Positions 34,442 to 43,371 of a DNA stretch of 64,000 nt are shown here, piece after piece. The notes beneath the pieces were generated by a model. The model was given only the letters and a program-made list of their open reading frames with translations. It was not told where the DNA came from and did no database searches. The DNA lies in NCBI GenBank assembly GCA_017442535.1, contig JAFRZL010000027.1, positions 33,988-97,987 of the forward strand, in the 5' to 3' direction. This DNA comes from Bacillota bacterium (lineage in GTDB: Bacteria; Bacillota; Clostridia; Lachnospirales; Bianqueaceae). The number at the start of each line of letters is the position of its first letter. Position 1 is the first letter of the stretch. The position numbers and the translations under genes were made by a program.

Positions 34442-34762
34442 TTATGTAAGCTGGGAAAGAATATCTTTCTCAATCTTTTCAAAGTCACTTGCCGTATCCT
34501 CCAGATATTGCTGGCTCTTACTGAGCCGGCTGCTCTTGCCCACACCCATATCGGCTTTCTGCAGCTGGTATTTTTTCACAATATCCAGGTCCTTATACAG
34601 CTTGTCCATGCGCGAATCCAGCCTCAGAACCCTCTGGTATGCCTTGGCAACCCGCGATGCATACTGACGAAGCTTGTAGGTATCGACCGAGATATACGGA
34701 TGCGAATTCGCGTACTTATAGCCTTTGTCGAAATGGCGCTTGCACCAGTCTTTGATTTTATT
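34442..34762 (-). pseudogene. Helical type VII-associated gene without a start codon
   Basis: The open frame ends at TAA 34442-34444 and codes 105 residues from AAA at 34757-34759: KIKDWCKRHFDKGYKYANSH, then VDTYKLRQYASRVAKAYQRV and a helical remainder to DILSQL. It parallels residues 5-85 of the effector (NTNTMRQYAERI). Upstream the frame meets a stop at once, and there is no ATG, GTG or TTG before an internal Met at about residue 50. The codon before Lys reads AAT next to a run of seven A (34761-34767), eight bases after GCAGGA. One lost G would turn this into ATG AAA ATC. It is either damaged, misread at the A run, or starts at a rare codon. Confidence 0.6.
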
Positions 34763-34830
34763 TTTTTATCCTGCAATCCTTTGCGCAGACAAATAAAAAA
34801 ACAGAAAAAACCATAATATAACTCTATTGT

Positions 34831-34859
34831 ATAGTACACTATCGGAGCGTATTTGTCAA
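34831..34859 (-). promoter_or_regulatory. Promoter of the type VII cassette
   Basis: TTGACA (34854-34859), 17 bases, TACTAT (34831-34836) on the minus strand. The leader of about 60 bases has two poly-T tracts. Confidence 0.7.
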
Positions 34860-34903
34860 GAACGAATGGTCATTTTGTTCGCCGGAATTCGTTCCTGCGC
34901 ACT

Positions 34904-34928
34904 AAAAACCCCGCTTTTGCGGGCGGGG
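34904..34928 (-). terminator. Terminator after the GH2 gene
   Basis: CCCCGC/GCGGGG arms (34909-34914, 34923-34928) and five T on the minus strand, 20 bases past the stop codon. Confidence 0.85.
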
Positions 34929-34947
34929 CTTAAGGTTAACTTTTCTT

Positions 34948-37332
34948 TCAATTTTCTGCGGTAACGGCCGGTTCCTCTGTGCGGATGGCTGACGTAAGAT
35001 CTCCGCAAATGGCGCGCACCTCTGCATCTCCTTCCGACTCAGTCAGGAGCTGTGCGAGCCCGTGGAAAGAACGGCGCTCCGGGCTGTGTGCCGGTGTATG
35101 ATCGGATGGATCGCCGTTACCGGTGCCGAGGATCCTCGCTTTCCCGTCCGGGGATTCGATCTCAAAACGGATCCACCGGTCATCGGCTGTCACCGGATGT
35201 CCTTCACGGTCCCTGAGCTCTGCGCGGTAAACCGAGAGTTTCCCGATCTTTGCTTCACGAATCAATCGTAATCCGGCAGGCGGACCTGCGGTATACAACT
35301 CTTCCCGGGCTGCCTCCGGGCCTTGGCGGTAACCGATCACTTCCAGCTTGCCGGGCTCATATGGCAGATCCGGCCAGATCAGATATCCGGTATCCGGCAT
35401 GACGCGTCGTCCCAGGCAGGTCCCATTGATCCTTAATTCCACTTCTTCACAGTTCGAGAAGATATACTGCTCCCGCATTTCTCCGGGCTCCCCTTCCCAG
35501 GCCGGGAATGTATGTATTAGCGGCTCCTCCCTCCACATGCTCCGGTAGTAGTAATAGCTGTCTTTCGGAAAGCCGCACAGATCCAGGATCCCGAACTGGG
35601 AGCTGATGGCGGGCCAGGGGAAGGGCTTGGGCTCGCCATAATAGTCGAAGCCCGTCCAGACAAAAATACCGCTCATATAGGGGACCTGCGCCGCTTTCCA
35701 GATGCGGGGGCCCCACAGATATTTTTCGTTCGATGCGTCATTGATGGCCAAGTGCGCTTTTTCCGGGCAGGTCCGATAGCATCCGCGTGTCGCGTGGATT
35801 CCGGTCTGCTCGGTACCGATCATGGGCAGGTCCGGATACTGCCGGTGGAATTCCGCCCATTTTTCTTCATGATAGTTAAAGCCGGCCACGTCCAGCTGTT
35901 TAGCGATCGGAGCCACGTCGGGAATATCCGCCATGGGTGGTTTCAGGGGATTCTGCCGGAGCAGGAGCGCCATGGTGATCGGCCTGGTCGGGTCCAGTCT
36001 GCTGATGGTCCGGATCATCGTCCTTGCGATGCGGGGCCCCTGCTCTGAGACCTGTGCGAAGCCTTCTTCATTGCCGATGCCGTACAGGATCACGGACGGG
36101 TGATTGCGCCCCTCATGCACCATCCATCGGAGCTGCCCGAGATCCTCCGGCGCGGAGGAAAAGAGCCGGTTCTCTTCAAAGACAAGCATTCCCAGACGGT
36201 CGCAGACTTCGAGCAGTTCCGGGGCGGGTGGATAATGTGAAGTCCGGATCGCATTACAGCCCATCTCCAAAAGCTTCCGGATCCGGAATTCATACAGCTC
36301 GCCGGTCAGGGCCGCGCCGACGCCTGCATGGTGCTGGTGCAGGCAGACGCCCTTTAGCTTGAGGGGCTTTCCGTTCAGGAAGAATCCGTTTTCCGGGTCA
36401 AAGCGGATGCTCCGGAGGCCGAATTTCTGCCTGTATTCGTCCAAAACATTTCCGCCGGGCCCGTCGCGGAGTGTCAGCCCCGCTTCGTAAAGCCGCGGCG
36501 CCCCGGTCTCCCAGAGAAAGATGTCCTTTAATTCGATCTGCAGCCGGTTCATGCCTTCAGCGGCGGTTATCACCGCTTCGCCGGCTTTCTGCCCCGACGG
36601 ATCGTAAACGGCTGCCTCCAGAGCGCAGCCGACCGGAAGCCCTCCGCAATCGGTCTCTATGTGCAGAACGGCGCTCCGCTCCGCGTGCCGGATATCCGCA
36701 TAAATAAACGTTTCTCCGATATGTGCGGGCGGATATATCATCAGGCGGACCGGCCGGTATAATCCGGCGCCCTCATAAAACCATCCTTCCGGCTGGCCGG
36801 GGTCCACCCGGATTGCCAGCACATTTTCGGATCCGTAGGCAGCAAAATCACTGATATCACAGTCGAATCCTGCATAACCGCTTTCATGCCGCATGATAAA
36901 AAAGTGATTCAGATAGATCGAGCAGTGCCGGAAAACGCCCTCAAAACGCAGAATCACCTTGCTGCCCGCATTGGCAGCGTCCAGCCGGAAATGCTTCCGG
37001 TACCAGCCGGGCCTCCGCGGAAAATATCCGCCGTTTGTGTGAAACATCCGGGCAATCTGCAGTGCGAAATCCCGATCCCCCTCACTTCCGGCATAGGCCT
37101 CGGGATCGGCAGCCAGGATGCTTTTCTCCCACTCAGACTCCTCGACAGGTTCTTCACCGATCCGGTAATCGTGGGGGAGCGTCACCTCCTGCCAGTCCCC
37201 ATCATAGAAATCCGGCGCTTCCGGACCCTGCCGGAAGCGCGCGGCTTTGGCTGCTCCCCACTGGTTGCGCGGCCCGGTATACGTATCGGGCTGGTATTTC
37301 CATCCGCCGTTAAAATCAATACTTATGGGCAT
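34948..37332 (-). CDS. Glycoside hydrolase family 2 (beta-galactosidase/glucuronidase-like)
   Basis: A 794-residue GH2 enzyme: sugar-binding jelly-roll (about 40-190, with VILRFEGVFRHCSIYLNHFF), Ig-like domain (about 195-300), TIM barrel from about 310 with acid/base Glu in YGIGNEEG (about 420) and likely nucleophile Glu in IGTEQTGIHATRG (about 507), then extra beta domains starting near 640. The barrel block WTGFDYYGEPKPFPWP is typical of a large GH2 branch. No signal peptide, so it acts on imported sugars. It overlaps the heparinase-type gene by ten bases and is the last gene of the operon. Galactosidase versus glucuronidase cannot be decided here. Confidence 0.88.
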   Translation of the reverse strand: MPISIDFNGGWKYQPDTYTGPRNQWGAAKAARFRQGPEAPDFYDGDWQEVTLPHDYRIGEEPVEESEWEKSILAADPEAYAGSEGDRDFALQIARMFHTNGGYFPRRPGWYRKHFRLDAANAGSKVILRFEGVFRHCSIYLNHFFIMRHESGYAGFDCDISDFAAYGSENVLAIRVDPGQPEGWFYEGAGLYRPVRLMIYPPAHIGETFIYADIRHAERSAVLHIETDCGGLPVGCALEAAVYDPSGQKAGEAVITAAEGMNRLQIELKDIFLWETGAPRLYEAGLTLRDGPGGNVLDEYRQKFGLRSIRFDPENGFFLNGKPLKLKGVCLHQHHAGVGAALTGELYEFRIRKLLEMGCNAIRTSHYPPAPELLEVCDRLGMLVFEENRLFSSAPEDLGQLRWMVHEGRNHPSVILYGIGNEEGFAQVSEQGPRIARTMIRTISRLDPTRPITMALLLRQNPLKPPMADIPDVAPIAKQLDVAGFNYHEEKWAEFHRQYPDLPMIGTEQTGIHATRGCYRTCPEKAHLAINDASNEKYLWGPRIWKAAQVPYMSGIFVWTGFDYYGEPKPFPWPAISSQFGILDLCGFPKDSYYYYRSMWREEPLIHTFPAWEGEPGEMREQYIFSNCEEVELRINGTCLGRRVMPDTGYLIWPDLPYEPGKLEVIGYRQGPEAAREELYTAGPPAGLRLIREAKIGKLSVYRAELRDREGHPVTADDRWIRFEIESPDGKARILGTGNGDPSDHTPAHSPERRSFHGLAQLLTESEGDAEVRAICGDLTSAIRTEEPAVTAEN

Positions 37333-39365
37333 ATTTCAATCGATTCTTCCGTCAGCAGTAGTTTCTTGCCGCCGGCGCTGACCTGCCATTTGTCCGGGGC
37401 CGTTTCCTCCACTGTCCATTCCGCTCCCTCCGGAGCAATCACCGTGATCCAGTGCTGGGGCGCGCGGCCGTGTTTGGTCATGCATAGCTGCGGGCGCGGC
37501 TGCTTAACCGGGTATCCGTAGGAGATCCAGCCGCCCTTGGGCTCCTCGGAGCCCTCCAGCAGATGGAAGCTCAGATTCGTTTTGTCCACAGAAGTCACCG
37601 TGTATTCGCGGCCTTTTGGTGTTTGATAGATCCAGTCTGCGTCCCTTTGCCGCAAATCTCCCGGTGCGAAGTTAAAATACAGATTAAAGTCGTGGTCCGC
37701 AAGTCCCAGTCCGCGCACCCGGTCTTCGATCACATAGATATCGCCCTCCAGGCGGATCACGCGGCGGCGGTGGACCACCGGATCGTCCATGAAAACGTAG
37801 CCGTTATGTGAAAGGTCGATGATCTGATACCCGTCGCCCTCCTCGAACCGGTGCAGCCAGGTACGGACGCCGCGGATCCTCGTATTACCGGGAACCGCTC
37901 CCATCTCGTGGCCCTCGATCTCCAGCGTATTATGCGAACTCGCTGAGATAAAGCAGGCCCTCCAGTCCTTCCATGCCGAGCTGTTATAGATAAAGCGCCC
38001 GCTGTCCGTCAGAATGTCTTCACCGCGGATCTGGAGCTCCAGGTGCCCCTGATCATTATGCGAGTGTGTGCTCTTCTCTCCCCGCTCCAGCTGTACGGCC
38101 TGCAAGTGGAAATAGCTGTCCTCCGGTCCCCAGCCCGTGCGCATGACATATATTCCGGCAGGCTGATAGGCGTAATCTCGTTTCGCCGGCGCTTTGCCCT
38201 GTGCGCGGCCCGTTGCCATGTACAGGAAGTCCTCACGTCCTGTGTATTCGTACAGCTGGCGGAACCAGGCCCGCATCTCGTTCAGATCCAGCGGGTCAAA
38301 GCTCAGATTCATTCCTTCATACACCGATGTGTCGCTGCGGCGCGTCAGCAGATCGTTGCGGTCCGCGTCACCGATCATCGGCGTGGAGAAATCAGGTTTC
38401 ACCAAGGACATGACGAATTCAGCCGCTTTTTCGATCACGGGAAACGCGTATTCCGGCACGGGCAGGCCGTTCTTCTCGCAGATCAGGATCGCCTGCCAGA
38501 AGCAGATCGCGGAAACCATGTGGTAGATCGGGGTGCGCTCCATATGGACTCCGTCCCCGTCAAACGAATACAGCACTTCCTGCATCACCCTCTGATAGCC
38601 GCTGAGCTGCCAGGTCTCGTGGCGTTTCAGCTCCGGGAAAAGCACGCCGCACTGCAGCAGCGCGGTCGCCTCCATCGTCAGCCAGTTGCTGGAACTGTAG
38701 TGGTTACTGTAATGCGTCATCAGGTATTCGGCCGAGTCCCAGATCAGATTCAGGAATGTCACCCAGTGCCCGGCGGTCCATTCCGGTGAATTACGGAACG
38801 CGACATAGCATGGCAGCCAGGTCGTATAGACGCGGATACCCGTTTCGATCCGCCGCCAGGCATGCCCCGGGAAGGGGTAGGATTTGTTCAGCGGATCCTC
38901 CATATACGGATCGGCCGGCCATTCGCGGGCAAAGCTCTCCATCTGCGCCAGGAATTCCCGCGTATATTTTTCATCACCGGTCATGACATACGCGCGGGCC
39001 AGCGGCTGCCAGTAAATATGGCGGAAAAGCGACCAGCTCCATTCGTTATCCCGGGATGTTTCCGTCGTGGGATTGAAATGCCAGTCGATCTCGCCGGGGA
39101 ACTGGTACCCGTAGATAAAATGCCGCAGCGTCGCTTCGGCCTCCTCCAGCGTCCCGGGGTCGTCCAGCTTTTCCATGTCCGCACGTGTAAAGAGATACCG
39201 GGGAGCCGTCCTGGTGCGGAAATGCTCCGCCAGCGCCTCCAGGGCCTCGTCTTCGCGGCCTTCATGATACTTTCTGCCGGCCTCTTCCAGCCCGGGCGCA
39301 CTCCAATCGACCCTTTCCAGTAATCTGGCGCGGGCTTCTTCTTCATAAATCCGGTCCGAGTTCAT
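37323..39365 (-). CDS. Heparinase II/III-type polysaccharide lyase
   Basis: A 680-residue protein starting at ATG 39363-39365 behind GGGAGGGAAC. The first 370 residues form an alpha/alpha toroid (HWRF-like blocks such as SSNWLTMEATALLQCG and TPMIGDADRND), the rest a beta-sandwich with HSHNDQGHLELQIRGEDIL and SASSHNTLEIEGHEMG, the heparinase II/III signature. Such lyases cut uronic-acid polysaccharides (heparin-like, alginate or related) by beta-elimination. There is no signal peptide, so the substrate is probably an imported oligosaccharide. The adjacent GH2 and transporter genes support this. Which glycan is not known. Confidence 0.85.
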   Translation of the reverse strand: MNSDRIYEEEARARLLERVDWSAPGLEEAGRKYHEGREDEALEALAEHFRTRTAPRYLFTRADMEKLDDPGTLEEAEATLRHFIYGYQFPGEIDWHFNPTTETSRDNEWSWSLFRHIYWQPLARAYVMTGDEKYTREFLAQMESFAREWPADPYMEDPLNKSYPFPGHAWRRIETGIRVYTTWLPCYVAFRNSPEWTAGHWVTFLNLIWDSAEYLMTHYSNHYSSSNWLTMEATALLQCGVLFPELKRHETWQLSGYQRVMQEVLYSFDGDGVHMERTPIYHMVSAICFWQAILICEKNGLPVPEYAFPVIEKAAEFVMSLVKPDFSTPMIGDADRNDLLTRRSDTSVYEGMNLSFDPLDLNEMRAWFRQLYEYTGREDFLYMATGRAQGKAPAKRDYAYQPAGIYVMRTGWGPEDSYFHLQAVQLERGEKSTHSHNDQGHLELQIRGEDILTDSGRFIYNSSAWKDWRACFISASSHNTLEIEGHEMGAVPGNTRIRGVRTWLHRFEEGDGYQIIDLSHNGYVFMDDPVVHRRRVIRLEGDIYVIEDRVRGLGLADHDFNLYFNFAPGDLRQRDADWIYQTPKGREYTVTSVDKTNLSFHLLEGSEEPKGGWISYGYPVKQPRPQLCMTKHGRAPQHWITVIAPEGAEWTVEETAPDKWQVSAGGKKLLLTEESIEICP

Positions 39366-39387
39366 TCCGTTCCCTCCCGAATGAGTT

Positions 39388-40614
39388 TTATTCTTCATCA
39401 AAAGCAGCCGCCAGGATGCCGCCCTTGTCGACGTGCAGTGCGCCCGTCGGGCAGACCTGGAAGCAGTAGCCGCAGCCGATGCAGCTGTCCAGTTTACGGG
39501 CTTTTCCGTCCGCGATTTCGATGCCCTCGTTCCAGCAGACGTCATAGCAGCGTCCGCAGCCGATGCATTCATTCCGGTCGACCTGCGTTACGCGATACGC
39601 TTCGCCCAGGCGTGCCGTGCGGCGGGCCGCCACTTCTTTGGGCATGTTAAAGAGCTTCAGTGCGTCTCCGGTAAGTGACTGCATATCGGGATATCCGTGC
39701 GAATCCATCCACTCCTCCGTCCGGCGCATCAGGCGTTCGGCCGCTCCCAGTCCGCCGGAGCAGACGATGGATCCGAGCTGGACGCAGTTGCTGCCCGCCA
39801 TCAGGATCTGCAGTGCCTGTTCATAGCTGAACACGCCGCCGCCCGCATACATCGGGATATTGATCCCTTTTGAGCGGGTTTCCGCAATCGTATAGCAGAT
39901 GATCGGCGTCGCCTGCGTGCCGCCGTATCCGCTGCCAGGACGAGGCTCGGTGCGTTTCCAGTCCAGATCGAAGGAGAACGCTTTCCAGCGGGCAGTCGGC
40001 CCTACGCCATCGGCTCCGGCTGCCACGGCCTGGCGGATCGCGGTCAGCGGATCGCACCCTTCAACCGTCAGCTTCACCATCACCGGCAGCGTGGTATGCT
40101 GTTTAATCATTGCCGTGCAGCGATTCACGAGTTCATAATAATTGATCGTCCGGTCCTTCATCACGGCGACGCCCGGCGTATTAAAATGCAGTTCCAGCGC
40201 GTCTGCGCCCGCCCGGGTCAGCTCTTCGGTCTGCCGGATCCAGTCTTTCTCCCATTCGCCGCCTTTGACAATGTCGCCGTAGTGGCCGATGGAGGCCCAA
40301 AGCCGGATATCCGGATCCATTTCTCTTTTGATGCGGCGAATGGCTTCGCAGTATTCCTCCAGCGAGCCGATGGGATCCTTGATCCCCGTCCCGATCGCGT
40401 GGCTCTGCACCGTCGGCCGCCCCATGAAAATATCACTGGAATTGGGGCCGATATAGCTGCCGCCGCCCTTCCCGTGCCCGAAGTTGCGCACCACGATCGC
40501 GCCGGGCTTAATGGATGCGGTTTTAAGCACATTGTTCGGTCCCTGCGTCGCCGGACTGGAGGCGACGACAAAGGGGTTCTTCATATCGAATTCCTTCACA
40601 TACAGATCTGCCAT
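39388..40614 (-). CDS. PreA-like dihydroorotate/dihydropyrimidine dehydrogenase with two [4Fe-4S] sites
   Basis: A 408-residue protein: a dihydroorotate-dehydrogenase-type FMN barrel (1-330; ELHFNTPGVAVM, VMVKLTVEG, MYAGGGVFSYEQALQ, CVQLGSIV) followed by a ferredoxin module with CIGCGRCYDVCW (about 353) and CIGCGYCFQVCPTG (about 383). This is the plan of PreA, which needs the NADH-binding PreT; no preT gene is nearby. It lies in the middle of a sugar-use operon, 23 bases before the lyase gene and 27 bases after the isomerase gene, so it may act on a sugar-derived substrate or cyclic imide-like compound, not on pyrimidines. The role is open. Confidence 0.75.
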   Translation of the reverse strand: MADLYVKEFDMKNPFVVASSPATQGPNNVLKTASIKPGAIVVRNFGHGKGGGSYIGPNSSDIFMGRPTVQSHAIGTGIKDPIGSLEEYCEAIRRIKREMDPDIRLWASIGHYGDIVKGGEWEKDWIRQTEELTRAGADALELHFNTPGVAVMKDRTINYYELVNRCTAMIKQHTTLPVMVKLTVEGCDPLTAIRQAVAAGADGVGPTARWKAFSFDLDWKRTEPRPGSGYGGTQATPIICYTIAETRSKGINIPMYAGGGVFSYEQALQILMAGSNCVQLGSIVCSGGLGAAERLMRRTEEWMDSHGYPDMQSLTGDALKLFNMPKEVAARRTARLGEAYRVTQVDRNECIGCGRCYDVCWNEGIEIADGKARKLDSCIGCGYCFQVCPTGALHVDKGGILAAAFDEE

Positions 40615-40641
40615 GGTAGTTCTCCTTTTTTATGATGAATG

Positions 40642-41394
40642 TCAGCCGAGCAGCTCATGAAGAGCTTTCGCGTCCAGCGCGAGCTGTTCTTCGGTATTAT
40701 CTTTGACAAATTCCAGTTCGGCATAACGATCCTGCTCCGGGGAGACCGCGCCGAGGTAGTAGCGCCAGTCCGCGAGCCCGTCCGCGAGCGGTGCGCGCGC
40801 GCCGTCCGGCCAGTAATAGACATGCAGATTCAGCAGCCGGTCCCCCAGTTGTTTCAGGCCGTTGTAGCGTTCCTCCATGCTGAGGGCCACCGTCGGCTGC
40901 CAGAGGCAGTACAAATTGGGGTGATCCGTCTCCTCCAGAAAAGCAAACGCCGATTCGTTCGTGTCCGTGAGGGTGTTTTTATGCCACTCCAGCGCAACCT
41001 TTATGCCCTTGTCCGCCGCCATATCGCAGACAAGCCTCGCCTCACGGGCAGCCTTCAGGCGGAAGTCACGATCGGCTTCCGCCGAAGGTTTGTTGCCTGC
41101 CCAGATGCGGAGGTAAGGTGCATGGAGTGCTTCCGCCGACACCAGCGATGCCGCGAATGCCTCTCCCGGGGATTCCTGTGTGCACAATCTGAAATACGAG
41201 CCGTAGCCCGACACCTGCAGCCCGCAGGCGATCGTTTTCCGGTATAATTCGGCCGCGCCGGCCGCGTCGCCCGGCATCACATGAGCGTTTTCGCCCCAAT
41301 CAATGCCCGAAAGTCCGCAGGATACAGCCAGCCGCAGGATTTCATCCGCTGATTTATCCCGAAATGTTACCGATACAAGTCCCGGTCTGATCAT
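40642..41394 (-). CDS. Sugar phosphate isomerase/epimerase-like TIM barrel protein
   Basis: A 250-residue protein of the xylose isomerase-like/AP endonuclease 2 fold. Motifs: MIRPGLVSVTFRDKS start, GIDWGEN (about 30), LRIWAGNKPSAEADR (about 95-109), VALEWHKNT (about 136, metal-binding Glu and His) and LNLHVYYWPDG (about 189). Such proteins isomerise or epimerise sugars or inositols; the substrate here is not clear. It is coded between the permease genes and PreA-like gene in the same direction, after a hairpin terminator that may let part of the transcripts through. Confidence 0.75.
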   Translation of the reverse strand: MIRPGLVSVTFRDKSADEILRLAVSCGLSGIDWGENAHVMPGDAAGAAELYRKTIACGLQVSGYGSYFRLCTQESPGEAFAASLVSAEALHAPYLRIWAGNKPSAEADRDFRLKAAREARLVCDMAADKGIKVALEWHKNTLTDTNESAFAFLEETDHPNLYCLWQPTVALSMEERYNGLKQLGDRLLNLHVYYWPDGARAPLADGLADWRYYLGAVSPEQDRYAELEFVKDNTEEQLALDAKALHELLG

Positions 41395-41410
41395 ATTCTT
41401 CTCTCCTATG

Positions 41411-41443
41411 GAAAGAGGCCCGTAACAGCAGTACGGGCCCCTC
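41411..41443 (-). terminator. Hairpin after the second permease gene
   Basis: GAGGGGCCCGTA/TACGGGCCTC arms (41415-41443) and TTTCC on the minus strand, 15 bases past the permease stop. The short T run suggests partial termination between the transporter genes and the enzyme genes. Confidence 0.6.
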
Positions 41444-41457
41444 GATAATGTAAAATT

Positions 41458-42339
41458 TTAGCCTTTCAGAGCGCCAACCAGCACGCCCTTGTCAAAATAC
41501 TTCTGCAGGAACGGGTAAACGCAGAGGATCGGCACTGTCGCCACGATAATGATCGCGTACTTCAGCGTTTCCTCCACCGCACTCCATGTGGTGGACGCGG
41601 CGGTGTCTTCCAGTTCGCTGAACTGACCCATGATCAGGATCTCACGCAGGATCAGCTGAATGGGGAATTTGGTGCGGTCGGTCAAGTAGATCATGGCCGA
41701 GAACCAGCTGTTCCAGTGGCCGACACCATAATACAGGCCGATAACGGCAAGGATCGGTGCGGACAGCGGCAGAATCACCTGGACCAGAATACGCAGATCT
41801 CCGGCGCCGTCGATTTTGGCAGATTCTTCAAGATCATACGGGATCTGCTGGAAATATGTACGCATCATGATCATGTTGTAGGTTCCGATGGCTCCGGGCA
41901 AAAGCAGTGCCCACATCGTGTCGCGCAGTCCCAGAGCATCAACCAGCAGGTAGTTGGGAATCATACCACCGGAGAAGAACATCGTGATCGTAATAATGAT
42001 CATGATATACTTTTTGAAGTACAGATTGCGGCGGCTGAGGACATATGCGCCCAGAATCGTCATAAACATATTGATCGCAGAGCCCAGCACCACATAAATA
42101 ATGGTATTCATATAGGAGCGGAACAACATCGGGTGCCCGAACACCGCTTCATAGGCTTCTAGCGAATATCCGAGCGGCCAGAGCAGCGCTCCCTGATGCG
42201 CCATGATACGTGTGGGAATACTGAACGATGCCACCAGTACATGCCACAGCGGATACAACATGATAAAAGAGAGGAAGAGCATGAAGATCGTATTGATCAC
42301 AGTAAAGATTTTTTCACCGCGTGTACGTTTAATCGCCAT
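41458..42339 (-). CDS. Carbohydrate ABC transporter permease (LplC/YtcP-like, CUT1)
   Basis: A 293-residue permease with six membrane segments. The EAA loop EESAKIDGAGDLRILVQVILP (split, about 185-205) is the ATPase contact. The GALLWPLGYSLEAYEAVF stretch and the end PILCVYPFLQKYFDKGVLVGALKG mark the YtcP/LplC subgroup of CUT1. These systems take up oligosaccharides made from complex glycans and use a shared MsmX-type ATPase; no ATPase gene is in the operon. It follows the LplB-like gene after 12 bases. Confidence 0.92.
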   Translation of the reverse strand: MAIKRTRGEKIFTVINTIFMLFLSFIMLYPLWHVLVASFSIPTRIMAHQGALLWPLGYSLEAYEAVFGHPMLFRSYMNTIIYVVLGSAINMFMTILGAYVLSRRNLYFKKYIMIIITITMFFSGGMIPNYLLVDALGLRDTMWALLLPGAIGTYNMIMMRTYFQQIPYDLEESAKIDGAGDLRILVQVILPLSAPILAVIGLYYGVGHWNSWFSAMIYLTDRTKFPIQLILREILIMGQFSELEDTAASTTWSAVEETLKYAIIIVATVPILCVYPFLQKYFDKGVLVGALKG

Positions 42340-42351
42340 ATCTCCACCCCC

Positions 42352-43302
42352 TTAGAACAGACTCGTTTCACTGAACTTACGGGCAAGCGCGTTGGCCGTC
42401 AGCAGCAAAGCAAGGTTAATGATGGTATCAAACAGGTTGATTGCCGTACTCAAACTGTATTTCATTCCCTTCAGACCGGTTTTATAGGTATAGGTGGAAA
42501 TAACCTCCGAAACCTGCAGGGTCGCGTCGTTCTGAAGAAGGAAAACTTTTTCAAAGCCGATGCTCATCATGTCACCCATACGGAAGATAAGCTTGATAAT
42601 GATCGTGGGTGCCATACAGGGGATCGTGATGAAGAGCGCCTGCGCGAACCGTCCGGCGCCGTCGATCTTGGCCGCCTCATACTGCGACTGATCGATGCCG
42701 TGGATCGCTGCGATGTACAAAATGGAGTTCCAGCCTATGCCCTTCCAGATGCCGGAACCGATGTAGACAGGCCGGAACCAGGAAGTCTGCATGAGAAGGT
42801 TCTTGCCCTCCCTGCCGGTAAAGAAGGAAATGATCGAATTGAACAGGCCCTTCGTCGCGCAGAACTGAACGATCATACCGCAAACAACAACTACAGAGAT
42901 GAAATGAGGCATGTAGGTGATGGTCTGAACAGTGCGGCGGAACGGGGTGCTGCGGATTTCATTCAACAGCAGTGCAAAAATAATGGGTGCCGGGAATCCG
43001 AAGATAAAATCAAGCAGGGAAAGCAGGAAGGTGTTCTTGACCGTGATCACGAACCACCGGCCTGTTACGAACTGCTTAAAATATTTATACCAGGGAGTTG
43101 CCCACGGACTTCCCAGAATGCCATCAAGGAACTTATATTCTTTGAACGCCAGTGTTACACCGTACATGGGAACATACTTGAACAGGATGTAATACACCAG
43201 CATCGGAATCGCAAGCAAATAAATGGTGCGGTTGACCTTCAGGTCATGCGCCACCATCTGCCAATGCGTACGCTGTCCGGACGTTCTTGCTTTTTTGCTC
43301 AT
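42352..43302 (-). CDS. Carbohydrate ABC transporter permease (LplB/YteP-like, CUT1)
   Basis: A 316-residue permease with the EAA loop QYEAAKIDGAGRFAQALFIT (about 208-227). The first helix is followed by FKYVPMYGVTLAFKEYKF (about 45), a mark of the LplB/YteP group. The start at ATG 43300-43302 follows GAGGAGACGG; upstream codons in frame lie in the leader with a hairpin. It pairs with the LplC-like permease and the binding protein. Confidence 0.92.
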   Translation of the reverse strand: MSKKARTSGQRTHWQMVAHDLKVNRTIYLLAIPMLVYYILFKYVPMYGVTLAFKEYKFLDGILGSPWATPWYKYFKQFVTGRWFVITVKNTFLLSLLDFIFGFPAPIIFALLLNEIRSTPFRRTVQTITYMPHFISVVVVCGMIVQFCATKGLFNSIISFFTGREGKNLLMQTSWFRPVYIGSGIWKGIGWNSILYIAAIHGIDQSQYEAAKIDGAGRFAQALFITIPCMAPTIIIKLIFRMGDMMSIGFEKVFLLQNDATLQVSEVISTYTYKTGLKGMKYSLSTAINLFDTIINLALLLTANALARKFSETSLF

Positions 43303-43321
43303 CAAACCGTCTCCTCTTAGT

Positions 43322-43358
43322 AAAGAAAGGGACAAGCAGGGTTGCTACTTGTCCCCTT
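43322..43358 (-). terminator. Hairpin between binding protein and permease genes
   Basis: AAGGGGACAAG/CTTGTCCCTTT arms (43326-43336, 43348-43358) with CTTT following on the minus strand. This is a common way to make more binding protein than permease. Confidence 0.75.
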
Positions 43359-43371
43359 CCACAGTTAAATC

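Noticed and set aside
31444..34947. Type VII cassette as part of an integrated element at tRNA-Ser
   Set aside because: No integrase, no duplicated tRNA end and no direct repeats were found by eye, so the tRNA neighbour alone does not support integration.
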